Assembly: GCA_029255685.2 (NCBI GenBank)
Contig: CM055318.2
Location: 6,329,001-6,393,000 of the forward strand
Length of the DNA stretch: 64,000 nt
Source: Silene conica
Taxonomy: Eukaryota; Streptophyta; Magnoliopsida; Caryophyllales; Caryophyllaceae
Direction: 5' to 3'
Below are positions 21,301-31,598 of this stretch, in pieces (position 1 is the first letter of the stretch; the number at the start of each line of letters is the position of its first letter). The notes under the pieces were generated by a model. That model was not told the origin of the DNA. It ran no database searches and saw nothing but the letters and a program-made list of their open reading frames with translations. Made by a program: the position numbers and the translations under genes.

Positions 21301-22907
21301 ATGGACATTCCTATCATTCTTTCTCTTCTTCTTCTCCTCTCCTTTTTCTCCTTATCTTTCTCTCAAAACATCCATTCTCACTCGAAACCCGCCGCTTCTC
21401 AGATCACTGTCATTGGCACTGTCTACTGTGATATTTGCTCTAATAACACCTTTTCTGTCCACAGCTACTTCATACCAGGTAATATACTCTACCTGTACTC
21501 TATTTTCGCATTACGTTACATATGTCGGCTAGTTTAGCAGGTAAAGTCATTAAGAAATGCACTCGAGACCCATCAGCTGCAAAACTGTAACTCCCTTCAG
21601 AACATTTTAAAAAGACGGTTTTTCTAACATGTGCCCTGACAAAGTCATTAAGAAATACACTCAAAACCCATCAGCTGCAAAACTGTAACTCCCTTCAGAA
21701 CATTTTAAGAGACGGTTTTTCTAACATGTGCTCTAGTAAAGTCATTAAGAAATGCACTCGAAACCCATCAGCTGCAAAACTGTAACTCCCTTCAGAAATC
21801 AGAACATTTTAAAAAGATGGGTTTTCTAACATGTGTCCTGGTAAAGTCATTAAGAAATGCACTCGAGACCCATCAGCTGCAAAACTGTAACTCCCATCAG
21901 GACATTTTAAAAAGACGGTTTTTCTAACGTGTTCCCTTACTGCTCTAGTAAAGTCATTATGTAATGCACTCAAAACCCATCAGTTGCAAAACTTTAACTC
22001 CTTCAGAACATTTTAAAAAGACGGTTTTTCTAACATGTGCTCTAGTAAAGACATTAAGAAACGCACTCAAAACCCATCAGCTGCAAAACTGTAACTCCCT
22101 TCGGAACATTTTAAAAAGACGGTTTTTTTAACATGTGCTCTAGTAAAGTCATTAAGAAATACACTCAAAACCCATCAGCTGCAAAACTGTAACTCCCTTC
22201 ATAACATTTTAAAAAGACGGTTTTCCTAACATATACCCTAAAGGTATGATTCAGAAATAAATCATGGAAATAGAAGTGAAAATTCCCTTTTTCAAATTCC
22301 AATGACATTCTGTACAGTATTTATTACCAAACTTTCCCTTTTAAGTGTCTTTTACTAACCTGTATTGTTAAGATAAACGTTAGAAAAACCGAAAAGAAAA
22401 GAAAATAAATCTTGTCACAGGTACTAGGAGAATGTTGTCACTGACTCACAGATTCACAGTACATGATCATATTCTAGTACAACGTCAGCATCACGTCACG
22501 CTTGTCAGCTAATTTAACTGGTAAAGTCTTACAAAACTCGAGTCTTGATGTTATGATGATCAGGAGCTGAAGTGAAAATAGACTGCAAGTTCAGAGCAAC
22601 AGCACCAAGAACAGCAGAAGAAATAACATTTTCGGTAAACCGAACAACAAACAAACAAGGATGGTATAAACTGGAAATACCATCAGTAGATGGGATAGAA
22701 TGTGCAAGAGAAGCAGCTGTTGTATCACTTTGTAGAGCAAGTTTAGTAAGAAGTCCTTCTTCTTTAGGTAAATGCAATGTTCCTGGTTTAAAAACCACTT
22801 CTGATGTGGTTTTTTTCAAGTCTAGTCAACAAAATGTTTGCATTTATGGTCTTAGTGCCCTTAATTTTAGACCTTCTAAGACTAATAAGGCTCTGTGTGG
22901 TAATTAG
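21301..22907 (+). CDS. Secreted pollen Ole e 1 allergen/extensin-family protein
   Basis: Two exons, 21301-21478 and 22564-22907, joined GT-AG in phase 1; 173 aa. Residues 1-~21 are a signal peptide (MDIPIILSLLLLLSFFSLSF). The mature part has the Ole e 1 pattern: ITVIGTVYCDICSNNTFS, then AEVKIDCKF, a Gly-Trp-Tyr segment (NKQGWYKLEIPSVDG), spaced Cys residues and a C-terminal NFRPSKTNKALCGN. NNT and NRT are possible N-glycosylation sites. Family knowledge: these small Cys-rich secreted proteins act in the apoplast or cell wall, not only in pollen; the molecular function is mostly unknown. The single intron (1085 bp) is largely occupied by a tandem repeat at 21543-22241. No break was seen. Confidence 0.88.
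21543..22241 (+). repeat. Seven-copy ~100-bp tandem repeat in the Ole e 1-like intron
   Basis: Units begin AAAGTCATTAAGAAATGCAC at 21543, 21641, 21738, 21843, 21950, 22047 and 22145, so spacings are 98, 97, 105, 107, 97 and 98 bp. Each contains CCCATCAGCTGCAAAACTGT and GACGGTTTTTCTAACATGTG. Most differences are single bases or short indels, so amplification is fairly recent. The array ends about 320 bp before the acceptor at 22563/22564. Confidence 0.95.
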
Positions 22908-22913
22908 CGGATT

Positions 22914-22944
22914 TTATATTATATTATATTATATTATATTATAT
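22914..22944 (+). repeat. (TATAT)n microsatellite
   Basis: About six pentanucleotide TATAT units directly after the Ole e 1-like stop codon, in the presumed 3' UTR; likely length-polymorphic. Confidence 0.9.
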
Positions 22945-24850
22945 GGTTCGATGTTTGTGTAATTTTTTACTTTCATCTTAAGACTGGTGTCGTGTTGTCT
23001 ATTTGTCTGAATCACTTGCTTACATTTGATTAAGACGAGGTGTATTGTCCAAAGGTGGTGTATTGTATATAATGCACTCTTGTTGAATTATTGAAGGTGT
23101 GAAATTGTGAATAGTTGAATGTCAATTTTGTGCCACATAATTTAATGTCTAGTTGTCAATGGTTTATATTAGAGAAAGGAGAAAAGAACAAAATGTTAGG
23201 AAAAGGTTATCCATATTGAATCGGCTCCGCTTTTCTAATAGAATAATTCAACCCTTATTAGTGTCTGGGTGTTTCCGGATTTCATATTGAGATAAGACGG
23301 TACCCTCTGATTTTTGGCACACCAAAAACTGAGAAGTAAAATAGACGTATTTATGTAGAATGTTATAATTTCTTAGATGAAGATTTTTCTGTGATTTTTC
23401 ATCTTAATCGTGTGCATATTTTTATGTGCAAGGGTTATCCAAACATTGCAATTATTGGAAATTTTGATTCATTGCAAAGGTAGGATTTTTCTGTAATAAT
23501 TGATTATTATTGCGTGAATTTAATTCCGGTCATAGTTATTCGAGCGAAATCTGTGCCGTAATCCCGTAAATAATTAAGCAAATGTACGCTCGGTATTTTG
23601 AGAAATTGCTTTATATTATTTAGAAGTCACCCATCTATGAAACAACCTTATTTATGCCAAATGAACCGATAATTACACTCAAATCACCAATACAAAATGT
23701 GAGTATATGACTATGTGGGTAACTTTACAGCATTAGGACGTTGATATCGTCTAAAGCTCGGATAAAAGAGGAGGGTTTTTCTAGGTTTTCCGCGCAGTGC
23801 GAAGCAAGCCGCTCTTGGATATAACTCGAAATTTTCAGCAAACCAAAAAGTATACTGGAGTAACTCATAATGAGAAGGTTTCGAGTAAAGTGGTCTCATG
23901 AGTCTTGATTCATAAGGTCAGACTCGAGAGACCGTCTCATAGGAGAATAAGTACCTTCGACAAAAGCAGGGTGGGGTGCGGGTTTCTGTTATGTTACTCT
24001 GGTGAATACTGTTCTAACATCTTTCATGAATGCATATAGTAACTTTAGGTAGTTGATTATATGGGAGATTGCTATCGTCTGTGAATCTATTCATAATAGT
24101 ATCTCAAATTCATCCTAAAAACAATTGGTAATGGCCAAACTCGGCAAAGGGTATTTCGTATTTCGTAGGCTGGGTACTGCTGTACTTGTCGAGCCATTTC
24201 GTGGCGTATGTTGGTTTGGGGGGTTATAAAGTTTGGTTCAGGTCCACCAGATCGATGCAGACATTTCAGTATTGCCAAATCTTGTAATAGGTGTAATGCA
24301 CTAGCTTAACAGTCTTCTGCTTCGGACCTTAGTGGTTCAAGTCACGGACCAAGTGAGTCGAACTAGTTATAAGTTGAGCCGTCTTAAGGAAGACCTACTA
24401 AAACGCGTATGGGGCATTGCTCAGCGCACTGCGCACACCAGGAAAACCGTAGCCCTTTTCTATGTTAGGTTATTAGTGATAGATGAACCATACCGTGTGC
24501 TGGTTTCCACTTCGTGGTTTTTGAGGTTGCCAGGATTCGAACCCGTGACCTTCGGTCACACTGACTCTGATACCATGATAGACTCTTCAGAACACATTCG
24601 CTAGTAACACAGAGTTTTTTCTTAGTTATAACTACTGCAAGAACTTTCAGAGACGATCAGACCGATTCAGCTGTCGAAACAAACATTTTGACAAACAAGG
24701 ACAAAGAACAGCAACAATTTCATCACTTACATTTCCTCCTAAATAAATAACATAGTAGAATGATAATAGTAATTAAATTCAATGACAATAAGTTTTATAA
24801 TCAAAGCAGTAAGATGTAAAATCATAGCAAACAGATGCAAATTCCGAAGC
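22945..24850. other. 3' UTR and intergenic region between convergent genes
   Basis: Separates the plus-strand Ole e 1-like gene from the minus-strand BAHD gene. No coding exon was recognised. A tRNA/PBS-like repeat lies at 24525-24585. The plus-strand open stretch 24332-24604 is antisense to that repeat and shows no family features. Confidence 0.5.
24525..24585 (-). repeat. PBS/tRNA-like dispersed sequence (LTR-element or SINE remnant)
   Basis: On the minus strand it reads TGGTATCAGAGTCAGTG followed by GGTCACGGGTTCGAATCC. TGGTATCAGAG is the classic initiator-tRNA-Met primer-binding site of plant LTR retrotransposons, and GGTTCGAATCC is a tRNA B-box. A related stretch on the plus strand at about 49430-49540 shares the downstream words CACGAAGTGGAAACCAGC and ACGGTATGG. 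Either an LTR-element 5' internal region or a tRNA-derived SINE would explain it. Confidence 0.45.
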
Positions 24851-26834
24851 TTAAATCTCTTGAATCGCCTCTTCAAAGGTGTTCATGGCCGAAACAGGCA
24901 TCCCGAGAAGCACATTAATAGATCTTCTTTCCTTACCATGAGACAAAAACAATATAACCTCCTTTTCAGGCAACGCGACAGGACCCGACAACACGGGTTC
25001 ACCCCACCCGAAATCAGTGATATGGAAAGACAGTCTTGACCAAGTAGTGATCAAAAGAGTCGAGCTCAATGACGGCCTTGCTCTCGTCACTTCAAAATAA
25101 TCAATGGCTGATCTCATGTAACTATCAGTCACCATTTTAATGGCCTCTTGAACTAGCTTTACACCTGTTGAGAGCGGGTTTTCGATCAAATCCCCTGCAG
25201 GGCATATAGCATTAGTGAGCACAATTCCATTCCCAAAGTACCCTTTTGGCAAGGGTGGGCTAAACTTAGGCCTTCCATCAACTGCGAAGAGTAGTTTCGT
25301 CTTTTGATCCGGCTTCATTGCTAATGCTTTGGTTCTAGCCCTCCAAACGAAGGCCGAGAGAGCCTCGAAAGTCGTGCATTTCTCTAAAGTGGGATCCTCC
25401 ATTGCCTTTGATTTGAGCTTCTCGAGAAGGTTTGGGTCGAAGCAGAAGGACCGGTATTGCATTGGCTCGGAATAGAGCTGACTGGTGTTGGAAATGTCGT
25501 CAATTTCATCGAATTCTTGGTGTTTAAACTCGATTTGAGGTGGGTTCCTGGAGGATAGGATTGTCCTGTCTAGGTACGGGGGTGTGGTTAGGGATAAACC
25601 CCGAGCTGTTTCGCCCCACGAGTTGACGAATTCCATGGCTCCGATCCCATCGAACATGCAGTGGTTCATGCATAGGCCTAGTACAAACCCTCCACACTTG
25701 AACTTTGTCACCTGCACTTATTCAATACTTAAACTTTAGCTTGTTCATATGTCAAAGGGACACTACTACTCAACTCCAATAGATTGTTTACGTTTCTATT
25801 ATTTTTCCGCTCTTTGAAAAGCGTGAAGGAAAAATCAAATGATAATATAGATATTTCAGAAACATCTATATTGTACTGGTCTTGCGCCTCATTTGACACC
25901 CAGAAAAAATAGAGTAACCATATGTTGCCATCATCAAAACTCAAAAGTATTCCCTCTACCTTTTCTCTCCGTCCTCAGCCACTTAGGGGTCCAGTTCTTT
26001 CTGACTTAATTTCAGCCCATTTCAGTTTTACTCGGCCGTATTCTGTTTAGTTCTATTCAGTTTCAGTCAATTTTGTTCAACCCATCTCTTCACAAAATTA
26101 ACTTCTAACTCAACTTCATTCACTCCAACTCAGTTTCTTTTAATTTAGTTCAGTTCAGCTCTACTCCATTTAATTCAATTCAGCTCGTTTCAAGTAAAAA
26201 GAACAGAACTTTGGTGATATTGCATACTTAAAAAACAAACAAAAAATCGCGCTAAAAGCACTATTTAAGTCTCATTTTTCGTCTCAAAGTCTTACATTCT
26301 AACCTACCCAACCCATCATAAAAATTGCATTATACTAGCAAAAACCGATCCAAAAACAAACGTAAAGAAATGACCGACACAAACCTGAGCAACAAGAGGA
26401 GGAATCTCAAGAATATTCTTAGCACCAGGAACATCATAAACCAATTTCCCAAGAGTAACAGGATCAGGCTTAGTAGAATCACCAATCTCAGCCATATCAC
26501 ACCCGGCCTCGGCCACGACAAACACCGCACCCTCACCAGTACAATCCACAATAAGCTTCCCTTGAGGACTGATCGTAAGCCGTCCCGCTAACGGGTAATA
26601 TTTGACAAGAACCTTTGCAAGTGCATCCTTAAGCACTTCATCAGCCAAATCGTTCCCTTTTTCCTCTGTTTTGAAACAGTAAATTGTACGAACTATGACT
26701 GCAATGTTTTGGTCTAGGTTTGAAAGTAAGTAAAAACCTTTGTCTGTTTCTTCAGCTGGTTGAACCAATGTTGGTTTTGCTATGTGCCTCACATTTAGAT
26801 CATTTTCCTTGTTGTTTTGGCCGTTGGACATCAT
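24851..26834 (-). CDS. ASFT: BAHD acyltransferase, omega-hydroxyacid/fatty-alcohol feruloyltransferase-like
   Basis: Two exons: 26834-26385 and 25711-24851, phase-0 GT-AG intron of 673 bp, 436 aa, normal for BAHD enzymes. The catalytic HXXXD is HCMFD (His167-Asp171) and the structural DFGWG is at 383-387. [37 protein letters not shown] and [17 protein letters not shown] closely resemble the Arabidopsis aliphatic suberin feruloyltransferase (ASFT/HHT, At5g41040) as I recall it. Family knowledge: the enzyme moves a feruloyl group from feruloyl-CoA to omega-hydroxy fatty acids or fatty alcohols in the cytosol, giving ferulate esters of suberin and root waxes. The start at 26834 (MMSNGQ) is the first Met of the frame. 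Intron 1 carries a dispersed MITE at 25990-26210. Upstream lie RY-like TGCATGCA (about 26902) and ~250-bp tandem repeats. The symbol is by resemblance. Confidence 0.9.
25990..26210 (+). repeat. Dispersed ~220-bp MITE-like repeat, copy 2
   Basis: Starts CAGTTCTTTCTGACTTAATT and ends CGTTTCAAGTAAAAAGAACAG. It matches the repeat at 3343-3559 through most of its length (for example CATCTCTTCACAAAATTAAC). It sits within the BAHD intron. Confidence 0.6.
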
Positions 26835-26934
26835 TTTATTACCCTTCTCTCCATTTTCGTTAACCTATAACATAGCAAAATGATGCATTCTTGTGAATAA
26901 TATGCATGCAAATTACATGTATTGTGCGCGTTAG

Positions 26935-27700
26935 TTCATATTACGTCTGTCTCTTAACAAATCGCGCTCATGTTTTACTTTACAAATTTGTACTAGAGAA
27001 GAGACTTGAACACGATGATATTAAGTTTTGAGCTCACATTCTTAATTAAGATAAACGCGTTTAAAATTAAGATAAAGGTCGTAAAATATGTGAAATATGA
27101 ACTAACGCGATCAAAATATATGTATTGAGCTAGTAAATAATGCTCGGTTGTTTGATTAATTTTGTGTGCGTAAGTTCATATTACGTCTGTCTCTTAACAA
27201 ATCGCGATCATGTTTTACTCTACAACTTTGTACTAGAGAAGAGACTTGAATACGATGATATTAAGGTTTTGAGCGCACATTCTTAATTAAGACAAACGTA
27301 TAATAAACTAACGCGTTTAAAATTAAGATAAATGTTATAAAACATGCGAAATATGAACTAACGCGCTCAAAATATATGTATTGAGCTAGTAAATAATGCT
27401 CGGTTTTTTGATTAATTTTGTGTGCGTAAGTTCATATTACGTCTGTCCCTTAACAAATCGCGATAATGTTTTACTTTACAACTTTGTACTAGAGAAGAGA
27501 CTTGAACAAGATGGTATTAAGGGTTTGAGCACACATTCTTAATTAAGACAAACCTACAATAAACTAACTCGTTTAAAATAAAGATAAATGTCATAAAACA
27601 TGAGAAATATGAACTAACGCGCTCAAAATACATGTATTGAGCTAGTAAATAAGGCTCGCTTTTTTGATTAATTTTGTGTGCCTAAGTTCATATATGTCTG
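26935..27700 (+). repeat. Tandem repeat, three ~240-256-bp copies plus a partial fourth, upstream of the BAHD gene
   Basis: Copies start at TTCATATTACGTCTGTC near 26935, 27175 and 27431, with a truncated copy near 27687. Shared words include GTACTAGAGAAGAGACTTGA and ATTGAGCTAGTAAATAATGC. Periods are 240, 256 and 256 bp. The array begins about 100 bp upstream of the BAHD start codon, so it overlaps the likely promoter. Confidence 0.9.
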
Positions 27701-28007
27701 AATAAAATAGAAAATGGTCTCAATTATGTACTCGCCATTTGTCACTTGTTCTTTACAAATATATATATGAATATCAGTTAGAGGATCATACATCCGATGT
27801 ACTATCACCAATTTTATAAATTTTGAGTATTTATAATAATATTTTTGAGTTTTGTTTTAAAAATTATGAGTATTGCTATAAAGTTTTTGAGTTCAGTTAT
27901 TAAAACATTAAACTCAAAAACTTACAATAAAACTAAAAAACATTACCTATAAACTTAGTTATATTTTAGTTTTAACGGAAAAAAAATATTTAAAATCTAA
28001 CTTATAA

Positions 28008-28225
28008 ATTTTAATAAGCTCAGAAAAAATACATATATGCTCAGAAATAAATAATGTTTGACGTAATAAGCTCAAAAAATATCAATATGCTCAAAAATAA
28101 ATAAAGTTTAGGGTAATAAGCTCAAAAAAAAATACTCGTATGCTCAAAAAACAAATAAAATTCTAAGTAATAAGCTCAAAAAATATTTACATGCTCAAAA
28201 AATTATAAAAGTGTGAGGTAATACA
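28008..28225 (+). repeat. ~60-bp AT-rich tandem repeat
   Basis: Four degenerate units of the form AATAAGCTCAAAAAATA ... ATGCTCAAAAATAAATAAA. They differ mainly in A-run length. The flanking 27830-28000 sequence (TTGAGTTTTG / AACTCAAAAAC) is complementary to these words. Confidence 0.75.
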
Positions 28226-30292
28226 TGGATATATGTTCCTAGTTCTCTAAGAATATAACTATCAAGAAAAATAGGAAGAGATGAAATGAACGACTAACCA
28301 TGTTGTACGTCTTCCTTTCCGTTGTAGAGAATAAGTTTACGTAGTATTATAGAGCAAAGTCGTGATGATATCTTATTATAGCAATGAATAAGGTTTATTG
28401 TAGTAGAAAAAGGTGAAGGTAGAAATATATAGAGAAGAAGGAAAGATGAACCGTTTGAATTATTATTAGAGTGGTTAACCTTTCAAAGAAATATGGAGAA
28501 ATGAAAGTTTGATCAAAATCTTGGATTATTTAAGGACTCTTGTCTTGCGTAAATTAATTATATATGACTTTTAATTAGTTGTAAATGTGGCATTTTTTCC
28601 TACGTTTATTGGACATTATTACAATATTACATTAGTACATGTAGTATGAAATCATGCAAAAAAATAAATATTGAGAAATTGGGTGGGGTTGGTCACTTGC
28701 CAAGATACAATTACTTCAACTTATGACATATAGACAAACACAAGTTAACGTAATTATTTGTACACTTAGTTTGTAGGGTAGGCATTCTAATCCTTGTTAT
28801 TTTGTTAATACAATCTAGAAACTTAGGGTTCAATATTAGTTTTTTTTTTTTGTTGACAAAGGTCCAAAGCAAGTATTCGGGAATCTAATTGAGGGTAAGA
28901 TTATTGGCGGTCTCAAGCCAAGACTTTGATAAGTCTTAAGACAAGTCTCACTAAAACCACCAATAATTTACTAAAGTCTTAACAAAGTCTGAAGTTGAGT
29001 CTTGGATTTTAGATTCTGGTTAAAAAGAAAAAATATAGTATAGTTTTAGGGTTGATCGGATTTTAGATTCTGGTTAAATCTTGAGAGTACTAATGCAGTT
29101 AAAACTTCGTTATATGTGTATATAATTAGAATTGAAAAGCGGGGATGAGAGTCATGCTTGAATTATCGATTCTAACTAGTTAGCTAGTGACTTACTCTTT
29201 TATTTATGCCTTAAATTCAGTTCCGCTAAACTCCATTTAGTTAAGTTCAGCTCGATTCAACCAGAGGCGTTGAACAATAAGTTCAACATGTTCCAAAAAC
29301 AGGGGACCAAATATATTAAGCCCATTCATTTTCTTTTAAAAAAAGTTGAGAAAATATCTTTATTTACAATAAGAGTAAGAGTCGCAAAGAAGTCAAGAAA
29401 GATCAGACGATCAAAAGAGGAAAACTAACAACGGTTCTTCTTCTGCAACTCTACAACTGCTATTTTCTTCAATGATTCAACAATTATGAACGAAAAATCT
29501 CCATTGATTTAATTAAGCTGTTTTTCTCATTTATTCATCTATTTGTGTAAATATGTTTCCCTTTCAATTTTAATAAATTGATTACCCACTAATTTTGATT
29601 GTTCTTTCTTTATATTTTGGGGCCTCATCTTAAGATGAATCACCTAAAATTATTTGACGGCCTGGATTCAACCTAAGTCTAATTAATTCCAGTAACATTT
29701 ACATTAGCTCAATTCAATTTAATCTGATCTAGCTCTCTTTATATACTTTAGTTTAGCTTATTTGAGTAATAAGCGACAACTATTTGCATCCAATGTGTTT
29801 GTTTTAAATGATGTAGTAGTAATAATAATTAATGCTATAAAATATGAGCAAGACTCCTAAGAAGCAAAGTGCTGAATATTGTTAGTTATTGTGTTTTTTT
29901 TAACATAAAAAACACACCAAATTTGGTGAGACGTAGCTTTCATTGCAAACAGACTCAAGTAGTTGCATGGTTGATCAACCAACATTCCTAAATCATTACA
30001 TCACATATTATTCAACCCAATAACAAAAAAAAGTTAAATCTTTGTTTGAATGCATCGATTAAAATATTAATCATAATGTTAAGGAAATCTTAAAATATTT
30101 TTTTATAGGGTGCGTTTGTTCGAATTATTTATTTATCTTCGACTAAAATATTAATGGTAAAACAAATAATTGGGACGGTCAGGGTAATATCGATAGGAGT
30201 GGAGGTGAGGCTAAAGCTTTGGAGCATTTACAATTACTAGGTGTGATTGTGTGAAAGGTGTCTAAGAGAGATCAAACACTCCCATATAGTAC
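28226..30292. other. Intergenic region, no gene seen
   Basis: AT-rich sequence without recognised exons. Around 29200-29290 and 29670-29770 there are partial copies of the TTCAGTTC/CTCAATTC-rich dispersed repeat. A duplicated 24-bp phrase (GATTTTAGATTCTGGTTAAA core) occurs at about 29004 and 29059. Confidence 0.45.
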
Positions 30293-30385
30293 TATCCTCC
30301 GTTTTTATATAATGTTCCCATTTGTTGAATATATGAGTGTAGTATTTTAATAAAATGGGTACATTATATAAAAATGGAGGAAGTA
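30293..30385 (+). mobile_element. ~90-bp Stowaway-like MITE
   Basis: The left end TATCCTCCGTTTTTATATAA and, on the other strand, TACTTCCTCCATTTTTATAT pair over about 30 bp including ATGTNCCCATTT, flanked by TA. Shorter and more worn than the other Stowaway copies here. Confidence 0.6.
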
Positions 30386-30439
30386 TAAGTTAAATAAATA
30401 TTAGTAAATAATACAGAGTAACTATTTTTGTCAACTTAT

Positions 30440-30824
30440 CTAGAAACTAAAATGGACATAGAAACGAATACAGACACAAACACAAATACGAATACGAATA
30501 CGTGACACGCCATCTTATAATTAGGATATGAGGCATGTTATTTATTTAATAATATATATTCTTTTATAGTTATAATTAATGCAATATTTTGTTTTTTAAA
30601 TGTATTTGATATTAAATTTAAATAATTGAAGGTAAAAATTGACTTTGACTATAAATTATTTTCATTTATCACTCAAATCCTTCTCTAATCAATTTTTTTC
30701 AGTCTTTCGACATCTCATTCCTGGTTTATAGGTATCTTGATGCATTTAGGCATGTATGTGTGTGTCCCACACGTTCGTGTCGGACATGAGACGGTTGATT
30801 AGGAGAAGTGATCGTGCTAGCTAG
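30440..30824 (-). mobile_element. hAT-like GTGTCC MITE, second copy (inverted)
   Basis: Read on the minus strand the right end is CTAGCTAGCACGATCACTTC followed by TCCTAATCAACCG, matching the start of the 9586-9965 element (TAGCACGAACACTTCTCCTA). The left end has ACGTGACACGCC and repeated AATACGAATACG words corresponding to its GTGTCC-rich end. No clean target duplication was seen. Confidence 0.5.
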
Positions 30825-30841
30825 GTTGCGACCGCAGTCAT

Positions 30842-31598
30842 CTGGTATAAAATCAGAAGAAAAAGACACTGACTCGGTATGACCTCTCGAACGACTCAAA
30901 TTGAAGTGTAAAATAAACAGTTTTTGAGATTATAGGATCTCGGTGCAAAAATGTCCGAAAATCACACTAACTATTTCTAGAGTCATATGAAACTACCACA
31001 CAAATTTTGAGCACCATCAAAGGACTATTGGAGTGCTGGCGTGCAATAAACTAAGCTCAACCGAAATCTGAAAATGGTAATAAAATGTATAAACGCTTGC
31101 TATTTGGGCTCGAAATCGTATATAGTAATTCCTCTAACGACCCAAACGTGTGGTAGAACCTGAAGATTGAAAAAACACATGACCCCGTATAACCTCCAGA
31201 ACGGGTCAAATTGAAGTGTATATACACGATTTTTGGGATTACAAGGTCCCGGAATAAAAAAAAAGTCCGAAAATCACACTAACGGTTTCTCGAGTCAGAT
31301 AAAGTGGACACATAAATTTTGAGCACCATCAAAGAACTTTTGGGGTGTCGGTATACAATAAATCATCCTCAATCGAAATCTAGAAATAGTAAAATAAAAA
31401 AATGTATACATATTATTTTGGGTTAAAATCGTATATAATAATTCTTGTAACGACGAAATCCGAAGAAAAAGACACATGACCTAGATATGACCTCCTCAAC
31501 AGCTCAAACTAAAGTGTATAATACACAGTTTACGGATATTTGGTAGAAACCAAAAGAAAAAGATACATGATCTAATATAACCTCTCAAACGACTCAAA
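30842..31598 (+). repeat. ~300-bp tandem satellite-like array
   Basis: Units carry AGAAAAAGACAC..GAC...AACGACTCAAATTGAAGTGTA, then GTCCGAAAATCACACTAAC and TTTTGAGCACCATCAAAG. The marker TTGAAGTGTA occurs at 30901 and 31211 and as CTAAAGTGTA near 31509, giving periods of about 310 and 299 bp. A shortened fourth unit is cut at 31598 by the Helitron. Sequence resembling the continuation of the unit resumes at 33855. Confidence 0.85.

Noticed and set aside
21543..22241. CRISPR-like array
   Set aside because: The units are contiguous ~100-bp tandem copies without unique spacers in a plant intron; this is a minisatellite.
24525..24585. Possible tRNA gene on the minus strand
   Set aside because: It has a B-box-like GGTTCGAATCC but no complete cloverleaf, and the preceding TGGTATCAGAG marks an LTR-element PBS or SINE.
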